The position numbers and the translations under genes were made by a program. Positions 1 through 8,771 of a stretch of DNA of 64,000 nt are shown here, one piece after another. The notes beneath the pieces are model-generated. The model saw nothing but the letters and a program-made list of their open reading frames with translations, did no database searches and had not been told where the DNA came from. The DNA is from Daejeonella sp. JGW-45 (GTDB taxonomy: Bacteria; Bacteroidota; Bacteroidia; Sphingobacteriales; Sphingobacteriaceae): contig NZ_JARKNC010000010.1 of the NCBI RefSeq assembly GCF_029360805.1, positions 671,287-735,286 on the forward strand, in the 5' to 3' direction. The stretch's first letter is position 1. Each line of letters starts with the position of its first letter.

Positions 1-940
1 TCTCAAGCGGTACCGATGTTCCATCGACCATAAAGTGGTCGGGCTGCGATGTCGAAACCTGGAAAGAGTAGATCTCATCTGTATCAGGATCATTGTTGGT
101 GGTCGAAAAACCCAGCCGTTCATTATAACCGCCAATAGTTATTAGTGGGCCACCAATCCGGAAATCACCGTAAAAGTTCAAAACGCCGGGTATTTCCAGC
201 TGAGCTTCGTAATAGCCTGCGTTCCAGCCCAGGTGGGGGTTCCGGAGCAGGATAGCTCCACCTGAAGTTGTCCGGCTGGGTGCAAGCGCAAAGGCGTTTG
301 AACCCTCGTCAGGGTGTGGTACTTCATAATGATCTGCTAAACGCGCCCAGACGGTGCTCCCTTCTGTGGAGAGCATTCCCGTACGATCGGGGTTGCGAGC
401 GGCTGTCGAGCGTTGAAGTGTGCGCATGAACGATGATACTGCCCCGGCATTATGGCCGCCAATATCGTTGGCATGAACATCATAGGCGGTGAAGTCTGGT
501 TTGATCCACTGCGGAAATTCATCCCCGTGGCGCTCAATATACCGGTTCATCCCGGCAGCAAAGCCAATTAAAATATCCTGGGTCTCCTTTTTCAGCAATG
601 GAAATGTTTCTACCGCCCGGGCATATCTTAATTTAGCGGAAGCGTCCCTGTCTATAGCCGGACTTCTTTCCTGGGCCGTGAACTCGTTATACTTGCTCCA
701 CTCGCCGCGCGCCCGGACCATACCGTCCACAACTCCGCGGCCATAATCTTCTAACTGCACATAAGCCAGTGCATATCCCGCAGCCTGCACGTTGTCTGCG
801 GTAATATGAGGCACGCCGTATGCCGTTCGGCGGATGATTACCTGGTCTGACAGATCCTGGGCACTAACAGATGGCAAGCCTATCGCTCCAAGGATAATTA
901 AAAGGCCCGGTAGTGCCGGATGAATGAAACGTGATCTCAT
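1..940 (-). CDS. Penicillin acylase / acyl-homoserine-lactone acylase family protein (C-terminal part outside window)
   Basis: The reading frame starts with ATG at 940 and stays open to the window edge (313 codons seen). A signal peptide ending in VSAQ covers about residues 1-28, so the product is probably periplasmic. The segment GSNAFALAPSRTTSGG at about residues 213-228 matches the start of the beta chain in N-terminal-nucleophile hydrolases of the penicillin amidase family; Ser214 would be the autocatalytically exposed nucleophile, followed by the typical NPHLGW. Family members hydrolyse amide bonds in beta-lactams, acyl-homoserine lactones or other N-acyl compounds. The substrate cannot be told from sequence. 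The usual length is about 700-800 residues, so more than half is missing here. Confidence 0.88.
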   Translation of the reverse strand, partial: MRSRFIHPALPGLLIILGAIGLPSVSAQDLSDQVIIRRTAYGVPHITADNVQAAGYALAYVQLEDYGRGVVDGMVRARGEWSKYNEFTAQERSPAIDRDASAKLRYARAVETFPLLKKETQDILIGFAAGMNRYIERHGDEFPQWIKPDFTAYDVHANDIGGHNAGAVSSFMRTLQRSTAARNPDRTGMLSTEGSTVWARLADHYEVPHPDEGSNAFALAPSRTTSGGAILLRNPHLGWNAGYYEAQLEIPGVLNFYGDFRIGGPLITIGGYNERLGFSTTNNDPDTDEIYSFQVSTSQPDHFMVDGTSVPLE

Positions 941-1032
941 TAGAAAGAATTTTTAACTCCACAGTTTCGCCGCTTTGACGCTCTTACCCTGAATTTATAA
1001 AAATTTAAGGTGGTAAGAATTTGTGAAGGATG

Positions 1033-2205
1033 TTATTTGAACTTTGGTATCAAGGGCGAAGCCAGCTTCTTAGAGAAATCACTAAGGTATTTGTCCCATT
1101 CATCAGCTGTTTTGAAATGGCCGCTTTTTCCCCAGGCGTATCCCGCATAAAATGTTGATTCATTTCCTGTCAGCTTGGTAAAAACAAGCAAATGGCTCTG
1201 ATTTTTAGCCTTCGTCCTGTAATCTTTGAAACTGCTAACGCTCTCCGGCACAGCCACGATAGCGGTTCCTAACCATGAATCGTTGAGAGGCTCCCAGTAT
1301 CTGTACCATCCCTCTTTTTCATTTACTTTCACCTGACCTTTCTTATCATTAAGAGAGATCCCTGCTGTTATACCAGGTAAAGGCTTATCAAAGTTTATTA
1401 TTTCGGTAACCCGGCTCAAATTGCTGCCAAGGTCCAGGCTAACCCTTTTTATTTCTTTGATTGTGCGGCCATTAGCCTCCCATGGTGCGAAAGTAAGCTC
1501 GAAAATTGTTCTTAGCGGTCCCACAGCAATTGTTTTAGAGCTGATAAAGTTCGCAGAGGTATACAGTGTGTCCCTGTCCCAAATACCGATACCGCCAATT
1601 CCCCTGCTGTCGCCTATCAGGTAGGGATCGTGCCCTTCGCCTGTGTCGATGTGATACGCACCTTCTTTTTCAGCATTATTCTTGTACCACCGGTCGATGA
1701 TCGGATAGCTAACACGCTTCATAAATGCATCGACACCCCCGCCCGTTGGCCTGACGCTGACCCTGCCGGCAGCTGTACCATAAATGCGGAACGCAACACG
1801 GTCGTTTTCCCAGGCGTAATCATTTTGCCGCTCGGGAACGAAGCGGGAGAAAGTAGTCAGGCCGCTTTTTGCTGTTTGAGAAACCGTTTTTGTTTCTATA
1901 AAAAAAGTCTCTGTCTGTTTTGGTCCGAGCGATGCCAGAAACAGGATCTCATCTGTTTTACCATCGAGGTTATTGTCCACCTGTTGAGTCAAAAGATAAT
2001 CCTTTCCGTCTTTCTGCCTGATCTGGATCTGCGAGATTTTATCCCGGGGGACTTTTTTTAGAAGATCCTTTACCTGGATGCTGACAACCTCAGCTTTTCG
2101 GGCGATGTCGAGCCTGTTCGTTACAGTAAATACCTGTGCGTTACCCGGCTTAGCCGGAAAGCAGGTTGCGATAAATGTAATAAGGTATAAAAAGTGCTTT
2201 ATCAT
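1033..2205 (-). CDS. DUF4861 family secreted protein
   Basis: This 390-residue protein is read from ATG at 2205; an in-frame TTG five codons upstream is a less likely start. Residues 1-24 form a signal peptide ending in GNAQ, so it is exported. The body contains segments I associate with DUF4861 (AWENDRVAFRIYG, GVDAFMKRVSYPIIDRWY, the GEGHDPY region and the C-terminal FYAGYAWGKSG). Members occur widely in Bacteroidota, often near polysaccharide-degrading enzymes, and their biochemical role is not well settled. It is followed by the SPFH/NfeD genes on the same strand, but nothing suggests a functional link. I infer a carbohydrate-related periplasmic or surface function only weakly. Confidence 0.8.
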   Translation of the reverse strand: MIKHFLYLITFIATCFPAKPGNAQVFTVTNRLDIARKAEVVSIQVKDLLKKVPRDKISQIQIRQKDGKDYLLTQQVDNNLDGKTDEILFLASLGPKQTETFFIETKTVSQTAKSGLTTFSRFVPERQNDYAWENDRVAFRIYGTAAGRVSVRPTGGGVDAFMKRVSYPIIDRWYKNNAEKEGAYHIDTGEGHDPYLIGDSRGIGGIGIWDRDTLYTSANFISSKTIAVGPLRTIFELTFAPWEANGRTIKEIKRVSLDLGSNLSRVTEIINFDKPLPGITAGISLNDKKGQVKVNEKEGWYRYWEPLNDSWLGTAIVAVPESVSSFKDYRTKAKNQSHLLVFTKLTGNESTFYAGYAWGKSGHFKTADEWDKYLSDFSKKLASPLIPKFK

Positions 2206-2224
2206 ACGTATAACGCACAACGTC

Positions 2225-3178
2225 CTACTTCTTCGCCGGAAGGATTGTCGTACCCTCGGGCAAATTCGATTTATTTAATACCGTAGTGATGCTTGAGATC
2301 ACACCAGCGATGTCTGAGAGGTCTGCCGGTACGATCATCGTATTATTCGTTTTCGCAAGCTTCCCAAATTCGTTGAGGTATTGCTCGGCAACACGGAGGT
2401 TAACCGCATTCATTCCTCCTTCTGCATTGATAGATTTGGCTATCTCGGTGATTCCTTTCGCGGTTGCAATGGCCACCATTTCGATCTCCGACGCTGTACC
2501 GCTGGCCTCATTGATCTTGCGCTGTTTCTCGCCTTCAGACCTGGCGATCATTTCCTGCTTGTCGCCTTCCGCCCGGTTAATTTTAGCCTGTTTATCACCC
2601 TCAGATTCAGCGATCATGGCCCGTTTCTCACGTTCTGCGCGCATTTGTTTCTCCATCGCATCCCGGATACTTTGCGGCGGAGAAATATTTTTAACCTCAT
2701 ATCTTGAAACCTTGATACCCCACGGCTCACTGGCTTTGTCAACCGCACTTACTATCGTACCGTTTACAGTCTCACGTTCTTCGAAGGTTTTATCCAGCTC
2801 CATTTTACCGATAACGCTTCTCATGGTAGTCTGGGAGATCTGGATCACTGCAAAGCGATAGTTGTCGATACCATAAGAAGCTTTCTGAGGGTCCATTACC
2901 TGCAGGTAAAGGATACCATCCACCTCGACGGCGATATTGTCCTTAGTGATACAAATTTGCGACGCAACATCTATAGCCTGTTCCTTTAAATTTTGCTTAT
3001 AAGCGATTTTGTCAATAAAAGGAATTAGAATATGAAAGCCTGCATCGAGTGAGCGGCTGTATTTACCAAGACGCTCAACGATAAATACCGAACGCTGCGG
3101 CACTACTTTGAAGGTAGAAAGAAACGCCACGAGGACGAACACTATCAGGATGACTAAAATAACGGTGGAGGATGTCAT
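2225..3178 (-). CDS. SPFH/band 7 (stomatin/slipin-like, QmcA-type) membrane protein
   Basis: Starting at ATG 3178, the 317-residue protein has one N-terminal membrane segment (about residues 4-22, STVILVILIVFVLVAFLSTF). The SPFH domain follows (VVPQRSVFIVERLGKYSR, then DNIAVEVDGILYLQV), and after it a long charged helix with repeated EGDKQ/EGEKQ units. Proteins of this type oligomerise into membrane microdomain scaffolds and may regulate FtsH-type proteases. The preceding gene on this strand encodes an NfeD-like protein and ends five bases upstream, the standard slipin-NfeD partnership. A longer open frame running up to 3277 exists but would overlap the NfeD gene, so the ATG just before the membrane segment is preferred. 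Confidence 0.92.
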   Translation of the reverse strand: MTSSTVILVILIVFVLVAFLSTFKVVPQRSVFIVERLGKYSRSLDAGFHILIPFIDKIAYKQNLKEQAIDVASQICITKDNIAVEVDGILYLQVMDPQKASYGIDNYRFAVIQISQTTMRSVIGKMELDKTFEERETVNGTIVSAVDKASEPWGIKVSRYEVKNISPPQSIRDAMEKQMRAEREKRAMIAESEGDKQAKINRAEGDKQEMIARSEGEKQRKINEASGTASEIEMVAIATAKGITEIAKSINAEGGMNAVNLRVAEQYLNEFGKLAKTNNTMIVPADLSDIAGVISSITTVLNKSNLPEGTTILPAKK

Positions 3179-3183
3179 AATTT

Positions 3184-3624
3184 CTAAGTTAGTTTTACAA
3201 TTAAGAGAATACTTCTTGTTTCTATGATCTGCACCTGCTGGCCTGGTGCAATAGTATCTGCAGAGGAGGCATCCCAACTGGTACCTTTAAAGTCAACTTT
3301 GCCGTTCCTGCCCGGGGCAATTTCAGTTTCTGCTATCGCAGTTTTACCGATGAACTCATCTTCCAGTATTTTCGGCGTTTCACGGTACATGCCCAGCCTT
3401 TCTTTTAAATATTTCCGGAAAAGAGCCACGGTGATCAGGGCACTTCCCAGGAAAATCAAAAGCTGGATATCAAGGCTAATGTCAATGAAGAAAGTCAGGA
3501 TAGCTACGATCCAGGCGGCAATGCCGAAAAAGAACAAAATAAACCCTGGTACCAGGAATTCCAGCATAAAAAGTACAAATCCGATGATAAACCAAAGCAG
3601 GGAAAGATTCATGAATTTTTCCAT
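3184..3624 (-). CDS. NfeD-like membrane protein
   Basis: This 146-residue protein has two or three closely spaced hydrophobic helices (about residues 8-70) and a C-terminal OB-fold-like soluble domain (IGKTAIAETEIAPGRNGKVDFKGTSWDA), the short form of NfeD without the ClpP-like protease domain. NfeD proteins pair with SPFH proteins and are thought to help assemble membrane microdomains. The downstream SPFH gene starts five bases after its stop, supporting one transcript. Translation could start at 3624 or at the second Met at 3612. An inverted repeat with TACGAA/TTCGTA arms lies two bases upstream of the ATG. Confidence 0.88.
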   Translation of the reverse strand: MEKFMNLSLLWFIIGFVLFMLEFLVPGFILFFFGIAAWIVAILTFFIDISLDIQLLIFLGSALITVALFRKYLKERLGMYRETPKILEDEFIGKTAIAETEIAPGRNGKVDFKGTSWDASSADTIAPGQQVQIIETRSILLIVKLT

Positions 3625-3625
3625 A

Positions 3626-3644
3626 TACGAATTAAAGTTTCGTA
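3626..3644. promoter_or_regulatory. Inverted repeat upstream of the NfeD/SPFH operon
   Basis: TACGAA and TTCGTA form 6-bp arms separated by 7 bases. The repeat sits directly before the NfeD ATG and just downstream of an AT-rich stretch (ACTATATTG on the minus strand) that could be a -7 element. The arms equal those of the BlaI-type operators at 30168-30204, but the spacer is 7 instead of 3, so binding by the same regulator is uncertain. Confidence 0.35.
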
Positions 3645-3833
3645 CAATATAGTAAAAAAATGGCGTAACGATGAGGGGTTTTGAGTGTAATTATGGAAAC
3701 CGGTTATGAAGTCTTTCATCGCAGGCAAATCCATCTTCGTTGACAGTTTCTGTTAATCAGAATAAAATTTATATCTTGATTGCGTGAACGCAAAGAGCAC
3801 ATTTCCCATCAATCTGTAAGAAAATAATCCCAT

Positions 3834-5135
3834 ATGAAAAAAGATAAGCCTGAAGCAACAAATCGCAGATCATTTCTCAAAACCACCGGAGCAGTAGTTC
3901 TCGGCAGCAGCATGGGTTTAAACCTGGTTCTCCCCAGCACCACTTTTGCTCAAAGTAAGAGTGTATTAAAAGTAGGCCTGATCGGCTGCGGGGGCAGGGG
4001 TACCGGAGCTGCGAGCCAGGCTTTGAATGCCGACCCGAATGTGATTATCACCGCGATGGGTGATGTATTTCAAGACCGCCTCGATAAAACCTACGAGATA
4101 TTGCTTAAGATGCATCCCGATAAGGTAAAGATTGCCAGCGAGAATAAATTCATCGGATTTGATGCCTATCAGCGTGTCATTGATTCTGGGGTTGATGTGG
4201 TACTGCTGACCACACCTCCGGGCTTTCGCCCTGATCATCTTGAAGCAGCTGTGAAGGCCGGGAAGCATATCTTTTGTGAAAAGCCGGTGGCTGTGGATGC
4301 ACCGGGTGTGCGCAAGGTGCTGGCAGCTGCAAAAGCTGCGAAAGAAAAGGGGCTTTCGCTGGTTTCAGGATTTACCTTTCGATACGATCTACCAAAAAGG
4401 GCTTTATTCGGTAAGGTGCTTGATGGTGAAGTTGGGGATATACGGACCGTTACGTCTACCCGGAATGGGGGTGGACTGTGGTATTTCCCGCGCCAGGCTA
4501 ACTGGACAGATATGGAATATCAGATGCGGAACTGGTATTACTACAACTGGCTTTCAGGCGATTTTATAGTTGAAATGATTGTCCATAGCCTTGATATGAT
4601 GACCTGGGCCATGGGCGGCAAACTTCCGCTTAAAGCCACGGGGACAGGTGGCAGGCAGGCAAGGGTTGCCGAGAAATGGGGAAATATATACGATCACTTT
4701 GCGGTCGAATTTGATTACGCAAACGGCGTAAAAGGATTCAACTTCTGCAGACAGCAGACGGGATGCTCAAACAGAAACTCAGTGGAAGTGATCGGATCAC
4801 AGGGAAGTGCGTTAGTTGAAGGAAGTGTTCATAAAATTACCGGCAAAACAAATTGGCAATACCAGGGCGAAACCAAGGATATGTACCAGGTGCAGCACGA
4901 CGAGCTGTTTGCATCTATCCGGAGCGGCAAGCCACTTAATGATGGAGAATCTATGGCTAACAGTACTATGATGGGTATTTTGAGCAGGATGGCTGCGTAT
5001 AGCGGGCAAACCCTCACCTGGGACCAGGCGCTCAATTCGAATCAGGTTTTGGGACCGGCTTTTAATCAGTATAGCTGGGATTTTAAATACGCGGTTCCCG
5101 ACCCTGCCATACCTGGGTTTACTAAAGTTGTATAA
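3834..5135 (+). CDS. Gfo/Idh/MocA family oxidoreductase with Tat-like signal
   Basis: The 433-residue protein opens with a twin-arginine type leader (NRRSFLKTTG near residues 11-20, then a hydrophobic stretch ending in TFAQ), so it is probably exported folded with its nicotinamide cofactor. The Rossmann motif VGLIGCGGRGTG (about 48-59) and the EKPVAVD segment are typical of the Gfo/Idh/MocA family. Members oxidise or isomerise sugars and inositols. The next gene, 19 bases downstream, encodes a DUF1080 protein, the family now linked to cleavage of 3-keto-glycosides. I therefore infer that this enzyme may oxidise the C3 hydroxyl of a glycoside. The specific substrate is unknown. Confidence 0.9.
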   Translation: MKKDKPEATNRRSFLKTTGAVVLGSSMGLNLVLPSTTFAQSKSVLKVGLIGCGGRGTGAASQALNADPNVIITAMGDVFQDRLDKTYEILLKMHPDKVKIASENKFIGFDAYQRVIDSGVDVVLLTTPPGFRPDHLEAAVKAGKHIFCEKPVAVDAPGVRKVLAAAKAAKEKGLSLVSGFTFRYDLPKRALFGKVLDGEVGDIRTVTSTRNGGGLWYFPRQANWTDMEYQMRNWYYYNWLSGDFIVEMIVHSLDMMTWAMGGKLPLKATGTGGRQARVAEKWGNIYDHFAVEFDYANGVKGFNFCRQQTGCSNRNSVEVIGSQGSALVEGSVHKITGKTNWQYQGETKDMYQVQHDELFASIRSGKPLNDGESMANSTMMGILSRMAAYSGQTLTWDQALNSNQVLGPAFNQYSWDFKYAVPDPAIPGFTKVV

Positions 5136-5154
5136 ATAATTAGAAGAAATACAT

Positions 5155-5916
5155 ATGAAAAATCTCCTCACAAGGATTTGCACAGTCCTGTGCTTTTTAC
5201 TTATATCCGAAGGCTTATCAGCTCAGGCAACAAAAGCCATGTTTGAATTCGGTAAGCTCACGAGTTTCGATAATGTAGCGGCAGACAGGAAAGATAAAGG
5301 CAGCCCATTGAAATGGTTTGATGTGAACACCAGCAACGAGACCTGGACAGTAAGGAAAGATGGCTCTTTAATATCTACAGGTAAGCCTATAGGAGTGGTA
5401 AGATCTGAAAAGCAGTATGAAAATTTCATCCTGCATGTAGAGTGGAAACACAACGAGCCGGGAGGAAATTCCGGAGTATTTGCGTGGAGCAGCGCCGTCC
5501 CTGGATCAAATCGTCTTCCTGACGGGGTCGAGATTCAAATGCTGGAACTGGATTGGGTGAACAGGAATATACGCGATGGAGTGAAGCCACCAATTGCCTA
5601 TGTTCATGGTGAGCTGTTCGGGGTTGGGGGTGTAAAAATCGTTGCCGACAACCCGAGAAACGACCGCAGTAAGTCGATTGAGAACCGTGCCAAAGGAAAA
5701 GGAGAGTGGAATACCTATGATGTGATCTGCATAGATGGTGTTATTAAACTTTCCGTAAATGGTAAATTCGTGAACGGCATCAGTAAGTCGAGTCAAAAGA
5801 AGGGATATATCTGCCTGGAAGCTGAGGGTGCGGAGATCGAGTTTCGTAATTTAAAGGTCATCGAGCTGGCGCCGGGTGTAACCTCTGCTGAACAGACTGC
5901 GCCCTTGCTGCCATAA
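5155..5916 (+). CDS. DUF1080 (3-keto-disaccharide hydrolase-like) secreted protein
   Basis: The 253-residue protein has a signal peptide (residues 1-24, ending in LSAQ) and one concanavalin-like jelly-roll domain of the DUF1080 family. The marks are [30 protein letters not shown], the GELFGVGG loop and the final [20 protein letters not shown] strand pair. Family members hydrolyse or eliminate across glycosidic bonds of sugars already oxidised at C3. Pairing with the preceding Gfo/Idh/MocA oxidoreductase, on the same strand 19 bases away, fits a two-step route: oxidise the sugar, then release it. No activity on a named substrate can be asserted. Confidence 0.88.
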   Translation: MKNLLTRICTVLCFLLISEGLSAQATKAMFEFGKLTSFDNVAADRKDKGSPLKWFDVNTSNETWTVRKDGSLISTGKPIGVVRSEKQYENFILHVEWKHNEPGGNSGVFAWSSAVPGSNRLPDGVEIQMLELDWVNRNIRDGVKPPIAYVHGELFGVGGVKIVADNPRNDRSKSIENRAKGKGEWNTYDVICIDGVIKLSVNGKFVNGISKSSQKKGYICLEAEGAEIEFRNLKVIELAPGVTSAEQTAPLLP

Positions 5917-5938
5917 AACAGACAGAGTCTGAATTTGA

Positions 5939-6223
5939 ATGAAACCACTGATCACCATCGAATATTGCCCGAAATGTGGCTGGATGCTGCGTTCTGCATA
6001 TATGGCCCAGGAACTTCTCACTACCTTTACCGGTCAGATCAGGGGTGTTACGCTAGTTCCGGCTGAAACGGGCGGCACCTTTCTGGTTTCCGTTGATGAG
6101 AAACTGATCTTCGACCGGAAGGATCGGCAACGTTTCCCCGAGATCAAAGAATTAAAGCGTTTAGTGAGAGACGTGGTGAGCCCGGATATGGACCTGGGAC
6201 ACACGGACCGTCATGGCGACTGA
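5939..6223 (+). CDS. SelT/SelW/SelH (Rdx) family CxxC protein
   Basis: This 94-residue protein begins MKPLITIEYCPKCGW, with the CPKC redox motif at residues 10-13 in the first strand-loop position of the thioredoxin-like Rdx fold; bacterial members carry Cys in place of selenocysteine. LLTTF, GTFLVSVD and the terminal FPEIKELKRLVRD helix match the family. A thiol-redox function is likely, but partners are unknown. It starts 22 bases after the DUF1080 gene and its last 13 bases overlap the 3' end of the convergent gene at 6211-6549. Confidence 0.85.
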   Translation: MKPLITIEYCPKCGWMLRSAYMAQELLTTFTGQIRGVTLVPAETGGTFLVSVDEKLIFDRKDRQRFPEIKELKRLVRDVVSPDMDLGHTDRHGD

Positions 6224-6549
6224 GTAGCCTCCGGATTCTCCCTTTCTCCTCCATCCGTTTTTTCGCCCTGGCTCAGACCGGTTCCGGGGCCAGTGTGATA
6301 GGGTGCCTCAGGGTCATTAAACTCACTGCCCGGCTTTGATCCGGGTCCGGTATACTGGCTGATATCGAGTCCGCGTTTATCATCTGTAGGTTGCCCGCCT
6401 ATCAGGCCAATCGTTTCTGCTGGGTGGGGATGGCCGGTTTTCTTAGCCTGTGAAAGCTCAGGATCTTGATTTTCTTCCTTCTCCTGTTTATTGCCTATAT
6501 TTTTCCGGTTGTCGTGAAACTCACCTCTTGTCTTATTTTCAAAAGTCAT
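6211..6549 (-). CDS. Small hydrophilic protein of unknown function
   Basis: This 112-residue frame starts with ATG at 6549 and encodes a strongly hydrophilic protein rich in Gly, Pro, Glu, Asn and Thr, with no signal peptide, membrane segment or Cys. Two related Gly/Pro motifs occur in the second half (YTGPGSKPGSEFNDPEA and YHTGPGTGLSQGE), suggesting a disordered chain. I do not recognise a named family. It could be a stress-related disordered protein of the kind common in this phylum, but that is a guess. The 3' end overlaps the SelW-like gene by 13 bases. Nothing competes with it on either strand across most of its length. Confidence 0.55.
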   Translation of the reverse strand: MTFENKTRGEFHDNRKNIGNKQEKEENQDPELSQAKKTGHPHPAETIGLIGGQPTDDKRGLDISQYTGPGSKPGSEFNDPEAPYHTGPGTGLSQGEKTDGGERENPEATQSP

Positions 6550-6678
6550 GATCGTGAAATTAGTTCAATACTAATAAGACGCTTCGGGTTGAAATGTTTT
6601 AGATATAGTTAAATAGTGCTTAAAGATATCCCGTGCAGATCGTAAATCAATATTTCCCCGTAAATAGGAATATTTTTG

Positions 6679-7374
6679 TTATCCTGCCGAGGCAAATGCC
6701 TCCAGGTATTTGTCGATATAAAACTGCTTGCTTTTACTCTTATATTGCATGATAAACCTGGGATGTTCCAGGGGGATTATCTTTCTGAAAAAGCCATATT
6801 CGGCGTTCAGCTTACTCAGGAACTTCTCATTCTTGCCCGTGCCGAAACAGAAGCAGATATCGGTTTCGAGGCCAAGGCCGATCAGCTTCTGCAGGCTTTC
6901 AACCATAAATCCATAAACGGCGTTGACCAGGTCTTTGCTGTCGTAGTAATTATAGTTTGTTTCCTTGCCGTGCTTATCTATGGAAGTAAAACCTAAAGGG
7001 CATGGCGAATTGATATAGAACTTATCATAAAACGCCGCAGGCCCGCCGAATGCTTCGATAACTTCATATACAAAGACCGATGAGGGCTCGTGAGCCATTC
7101 TGCCGGTATACTCAATCTGCAATGCACTTTTCAGACGTTTGGGATCGGTAAACGGGATCCCTGTTAAGCCTGCACCAAGCCTGCTCGGGTTGATTCCGAG
7201 AATGATATGACGCAAATTATAGTCGTTATAATATTTATGATAAAATGATTCAACTATATCCATCGTGCCAGCAAACTCCTGGAATGGATTCATAATGCGG
7301 ATCCCCGGGGGCAGGGACTTGCCGGTATAAGTTATCTCCCTGTTGAATTGAATAGCCTTTTCTGCAAATGTCAT
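6679..7374 (-). CDS. SMUG2-type uracil-DNA glycosylase family protein (DUF4918)
   Basis: The 231-residue protein carries the uracil-DNA glycosylase superfamily pattern: the water-activating/uracil-binding segment ILGINPSRLGAG at about residues 58-69 and a late HPRFIMQYK motif equivalent to the HPS/HP intercalation loop. This arrangement matches the SMUG2/DUF4918 group of Bacteroidota. Such enzymes excise deaminated bases from DNA in the cytoplasm. The neighbouring DUF1810 gene is divergent, its ATG lying 69 bases away. Start chosen at ATG 7374. Confidence 0.82.
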   Translation of the reverse strand: MTFAEKAIQFNREITYTGKSLPPGIRIMNPFQEFAGTMDIVESFYHKYYNDYNLRHIILGINPSRLGAGLTGIPFTDPKRLKSALQIEYTGRMAHEPSSVFVYEVIEAFGGPAAFYDKFYINSPCPLGFTSIDKHGKETNYNYYDSKDLVNAVYGFMVESLQKLIGLGLETDICFCFGTGKNEKFLSKLNAEYGFFRKIIPLEHPRFIMQYKSKSKQFYIDKYLEAFASAG

Positions 7375-7443
7375 AGAATAAAATTAACGCTTAATATGGA
7401 AAATCATTTTTCAGGCGTTGTTGTTATCAGATATATGCCCGTG

Positions 7444-7869
7444 ATGATAACCCAGGAATTCGAACATTTTTATGTAGCCCAGAAACATAATTTTACCCGT
7501 GCGTTTAGTGAGATAAAAGACGGCCGGAAAGCCAGTCACTGGATGTGGTTTATTTTTCCGCAGCTCGCCGGACTCGGTTTCAGTGAGATGGCTCGGCAAT
7601 ACGCTATCCGTGATATTGCCGGAGCAAGTGTTTACTTGAAAGATCCGGTACTGGGCGAACGGCTGGTAAGTATAAGCAGGCAGCTGCTCGCTCATGGTGA
7701 TAAAACCGCTCATGATATCTTTGGATCGCCGGACGATATGAAACTGCGTTCCAGTATGACGCTTTTCAGTTTAGTCCCCGATGCCGATCCGGTGTTTCAG
7801 GAAGTTCTCAACCTCTTTTTTCAAGGTGAGCGAGATCCCAAAACCCTGGAGTTCCTGCAGCGCGGCTAA
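7444..7869 (+). CDS. DUF1810 family protein
   Basis: A 141-residue protein from ATG 7444. A longer frame begins at 7348 but would run antisense over the start of the SMUG2 gene, and family members begin close to a F-x-x-A-Q segment, as here (EFEHFYVAQ). The conserved pattern is clear: ALSEIKxGRKxSHWMWFIFPQ-like (FSEIKDGRKASHWMWFIFPQLAGLG), YAI, and a late DDMKLRSSMTLF. The fold is alpha-helical. The molecular function of DUF1810 is not established to my knowledge; it is often a stand-alone gene, as here. Confidence 0.87.
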   Translation: MITQEFEHFYVAQKHNFTRAFSEIKDGRKASHWMWFIFPQLAGLGFSEMARQYAIRDIAGASVYLKDPVLGERLVSISRQLLAHGDKTAHDIFGSPDDMKLRSSMTLFSLVPDADPVFQEVLNLFFQGERDPKTLEFLQRG

Positions 7870-7882
7870 TTTAAGCTGTGTC

Positions 7883-8608
7883 TTATTTGCATTCGCCATC
7901 CGGCGTGCATGATGGCCCTTCACTGACTTCAACAGTTATTTTTGGATTGGCCATCCTCCATTCTGAATGCGATTTTTCAAGAACCTGGGCAAATGACTCC
8001 GCGGGCTGAGCACCGGAAACGGCGTATTTGCCGTTGAATACAAAGAATGGCACCCCAGTGACGCCAATTTGCCTGGCCCTACGGATATCCTCATCCACCT
8101 GAACAGCATATTTACCGTTAGCAAGCGACTCTCTGACATCGGCTTCAGATAATCCTATCTTCCCGCCAATTTCAATCAGTATGCCTGTATCGCTAAAATC
8201 TTTCCCCTCTGTAAAGTTGGCATAAAACAACTGTTCTTCAGCTTCGTCGCCTAAACCCTTTTCTTTTGCCATCTGTAAGAAGCGATGCGCCTTGAAAGAG
8301 TTTACCATCTGGGTTTTGTCCATGTGATACTCAAGACCTGCTGCTGCGGCCATTTGTGTAACCTGCTCGTGCATCTGCACAACGTGGTCGCGGCTTATTC
8401 CTTTTCGGTGTGACAGATATTCAGCAGCCTCCATGCGTTCTTCGGGATCTTCGGAGATATCGGGATCCAGTTGGAAGCTTTTCCATACCAGTTCAATATC
8501 GTTTGAATCTGCGAACTGCTGCAAACCCTTTTCGTAATTTCGTTTTCCTATATAGCAGAATGGGCACATAACGTCGCTCCAAACTTCTACTTTCATTTTA
8601 TTATCCAT
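7883..8608 (-). CDS. DsbA family oxidoreductase, FrnE-like
   Basis: The 241-residue protein lacks a signal peptide and begins with the thioredoxin-fold strand KVEVWSDVMCPFCYIGK, with active-site CPFC at Cys15/Cys18. A helical insertion follows, and the later GVTGVPFFVFNGKYAVSGAQ carries the cis-Pro loop (GVP) typical of FrnE/2-hydroxychromene isomerase-like DsbA proteins. It probably acts as a cytoplasmic thiol-disulfide oxidoreductase. A second in-frame Met (8596) could be the true start. An extra Cys pair occurs near the C-terminus (SCTPDGEC), as in some relatives. Confidence 0.88.
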   Translation of the reverse strand: MDNKMKVEVWSDVMCPFCYIGKRNYEKGLQQFADSNDIELVWKSFQLDPDISEDPEERMEAAEYLSHRKGISRDHVVQMHEQVTQMAAAAGLEYHMDKTQMVNSFKAHRFLQMAKEKGLGDEAEEQLFYANFTEGKDFSDTGILIEIGGKIGLSEADVRESLANGKYAVQVDEDIRRARQIGVTGVPFFVFNGKYAVSGAQPAESFAQVLEKSHSEWRMANPKITVEVSEGPSCTPDGECK

Positions 8609-8771
8609 CTTACTGCAGTGTTTATTGCTTAAGGCGAGGTTTATTTCTACAAAGATCCTTAAAAAGCGGGCAGGCCGAAACCTGCTACTGTCATAAGGCG
8701 AAAGATTGCAGAATAATGATAATAAAAACGAATCAGTGCCAGGATTAGAAAAATGGGTTTAAGAAAGCGCC

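Noticed and set aside
2286-2861. 191-codon plus-strand frame opposite the SPFH gene
   Set aside because: It lies wholly antisense to a clear SPFH coding sequence and shows no family resemblance. The same applies to long antisense frames at 15308-15778, 16929-17471, 23724-24218, 27262-27801 and 43234-43770.
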